NCBI RefSeq assembly: GCF_023515995.1
Contig: NZ_CP097321.1
Span: forward strand, 218,731 to 282,730
DNA from: Candidatus Mycobacterium methanotrophicum
GTDB taxonomy: Bacteria > Actinomycetota > Actinomycetes > Mycobacteriales > Mycobacteriaceae
DNA: 64,000 nt
Direction of reading: 5' to 3'
The position numbers and the translations under genes are program-made. Below the pieces are notes generated by a model that searched no databases, was not told the origin of the DNA, and was given only the letters and a program-made list of their open reading frames with translations. Positions 63,424 to 64,000 of the stretch are shown here, piece after piece (positions within the stretch are counted from its first letter, which is position 1; every line of letters starts with the position of its first letter).

Positions 63424-63469
63424 CCACTGTCACCCCACCCCGTCCATTACAGGGGTGGGGTGACAGTGG
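63424..63469. repeat. 18-bp perfect inverted repeat
   Basis: CCACTGTCACCCCACCCC and its exact complement with a 10-base loop GTCCATTACA. Confidence 0.88.
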
Positions 63470-63546
63470 GTCAGATTGGGGGATCGCGGTGTTCTGATGA
63501 GGGCGGCCAGATCGCCGACGCGGTGATCGATCATATCCGCACCGTG

Positions 63547-63590
63547 CCCCCGGCCTGCGGGCGCCGCCGTGTGTGGCGGCAGGCCGGGGG
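63547..63590. repeat. Long GC hairpin
   Basis: CCCCCGGCC (63547-63555) pairs with GGCCGGGGG (63582-63590); inside, GCCGCC-gtgtgt-GGCGGC (63563-63580) pairs as well. Confidence 0.75.
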
Positions 63591-63619
63591 CGGCGCGCAG
63601 CGCCGGAATCGGTTACGTG

Positions 63620-64000
63620 TGGAATCATAGTGGGGTGCAGTATAATTCGGTATATCGGTGCAGTATTGAGAGTTGTAGGGTGGCAGGCAAGGCGATTCGG
63701 GAGTGCCGCGTGAGGCGGTAGCGCAACCGCGAAAGCAGGTGCAGCGTAACATAAAACATGCTATGGTGAGTGAAAGCAATTGGTAGACAACAAGAATAAG
63801 AGCAGCAATCGTGAGTATTACAAATTGCAGCCGTAGCGGAGCGCGGCGTAACATGTCACTTATTGGAATCGCGAAAGCGATTCAGCCACAACGGATAAAA
63901 GAGCCAACCACAGCGCCGCGCCAGCGGCGCAAACACCAAACACATTGCGGTGCAAATGAATACAAGACAACCGCGAAAGCGGGTGGCGGACAACAGGACT
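63620..64000. other. AT-richer, hairpin-rich noncoding end of the window
   Basis: Composition falls clearly below the rest. No gene is convincing. Short perfect stems with four-base loops occur: GAATCGC-GAAA-GCGATTC (63866-63883), GCGCCGC-GCCA-GCGGCGC (63913-63930) and CCGC-GAAA-GCGG (63971-63982). Could be a structured RNA, a replication or transfer origin, or an element edge. Confidence 0.4.

Noticed and set aside
63866..63982. Repeated CGCGAAAGCG units as CRISPR or iteron array
   Set aside because: Spacing and flanks are irregular and the units are only 10-18 bases; treated as hairpins.
1..64000. tRNA, rRNA or CRISPR loci
   Set aside because: None recognised on either strand by reading.

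Overview
The window is high-GC actinobacterial DNA. Two PPE-family genes (PPE-SVP type, near 56.7-59.5 kb) point to a slow-growing Mycobacterium. No rRNA, tRNA or CRISPR array was seen. Roughly two thirds of the sequence is transposable elements, many nested inside each other.

Host-type cargo. (1) A dimethylamine/methylamine catabolic system in two blocks. Block 1 (22.4-27.3 kb, minus) encodes an EutQ-like cupin, the three parts of a heme-dependent oxidative N-demethylase (DmmA-type small subunit, PDR-type ferredoxin reductase, DUF3445 catalytic subunit), an APC-family permease and a small membrane protein. Block 2 (47.4-52.9 kb, plus) encodes gamma-glutamylmethylamide synthetase (GmaS), the three N-methylglutamate synthase subunits (MgsA, MgsB, MgsC) and a sarcosine-oxidase-like flavoprotein. 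Together they should convert dimethylamine to methylamine plus formaldehyde, load methylamine on glutamate, convert it to N-methylglutamate and oxidise that back to glutamate. (2) A second, partly broken demethylase cluster runs off the left edge (1-1964, minus). (3) An XRE-cupin regulator lies at 11.4-12.1 kb (minus). (4) The PPE pair. (5) A truncated class-II amidotransferase-like gene at 62.8 kb.

Mobile layers, left to right: IS3 copy with group II intron 1 (3.4-5.95 kb); another IS3 remnant; an IS3 carrying a whole IS21 (6.9-11.0 kb); two tandem IS110 copies, the second carrying a 282-bp ISL3-type MITE (12.1-15.4 kb); an istB remnant; half a tyrosine recombinase; an integrase-core IS (here 'ISrve') split by group II intron 2, which itself holds an ISL3 and a third IS110 (16.4-22.4 kb); an IS21 split by a three-recombinase (RIT) element that contains an IS5-in-IS5 and a TniA/TniB-like transposon containing another ISrve (27.9-40.5 kb); a multi-recombinase element with two zinc-ribbon recombinases and two XRE proteins (40.5-47.1 kb); an ISrve fragment; then after the methylamine genes a second MITE, several IS remnants, an IS66 remnant and another IS21.

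The most informative observation is that 16397-47133 looks inverted. Flipping it back in silico rejoins the two halves of one tyrosine recombinase. It also rejoins the two halves of one ISrve copy, of the same 1439 bp as the intact copy and flanked by a matching 5-bp duplication (CCGAT / ATCGG). It brings the two parts of one istB into line and puts the demethylase/permease operon directly upstream of gmaS on the same strand, with the XRE-cupin regulator divergent at the other end. The ancestral state was therefore probably one contiguous methylated-amine operon that was broken by an IS and a 30.7-kb inversion.
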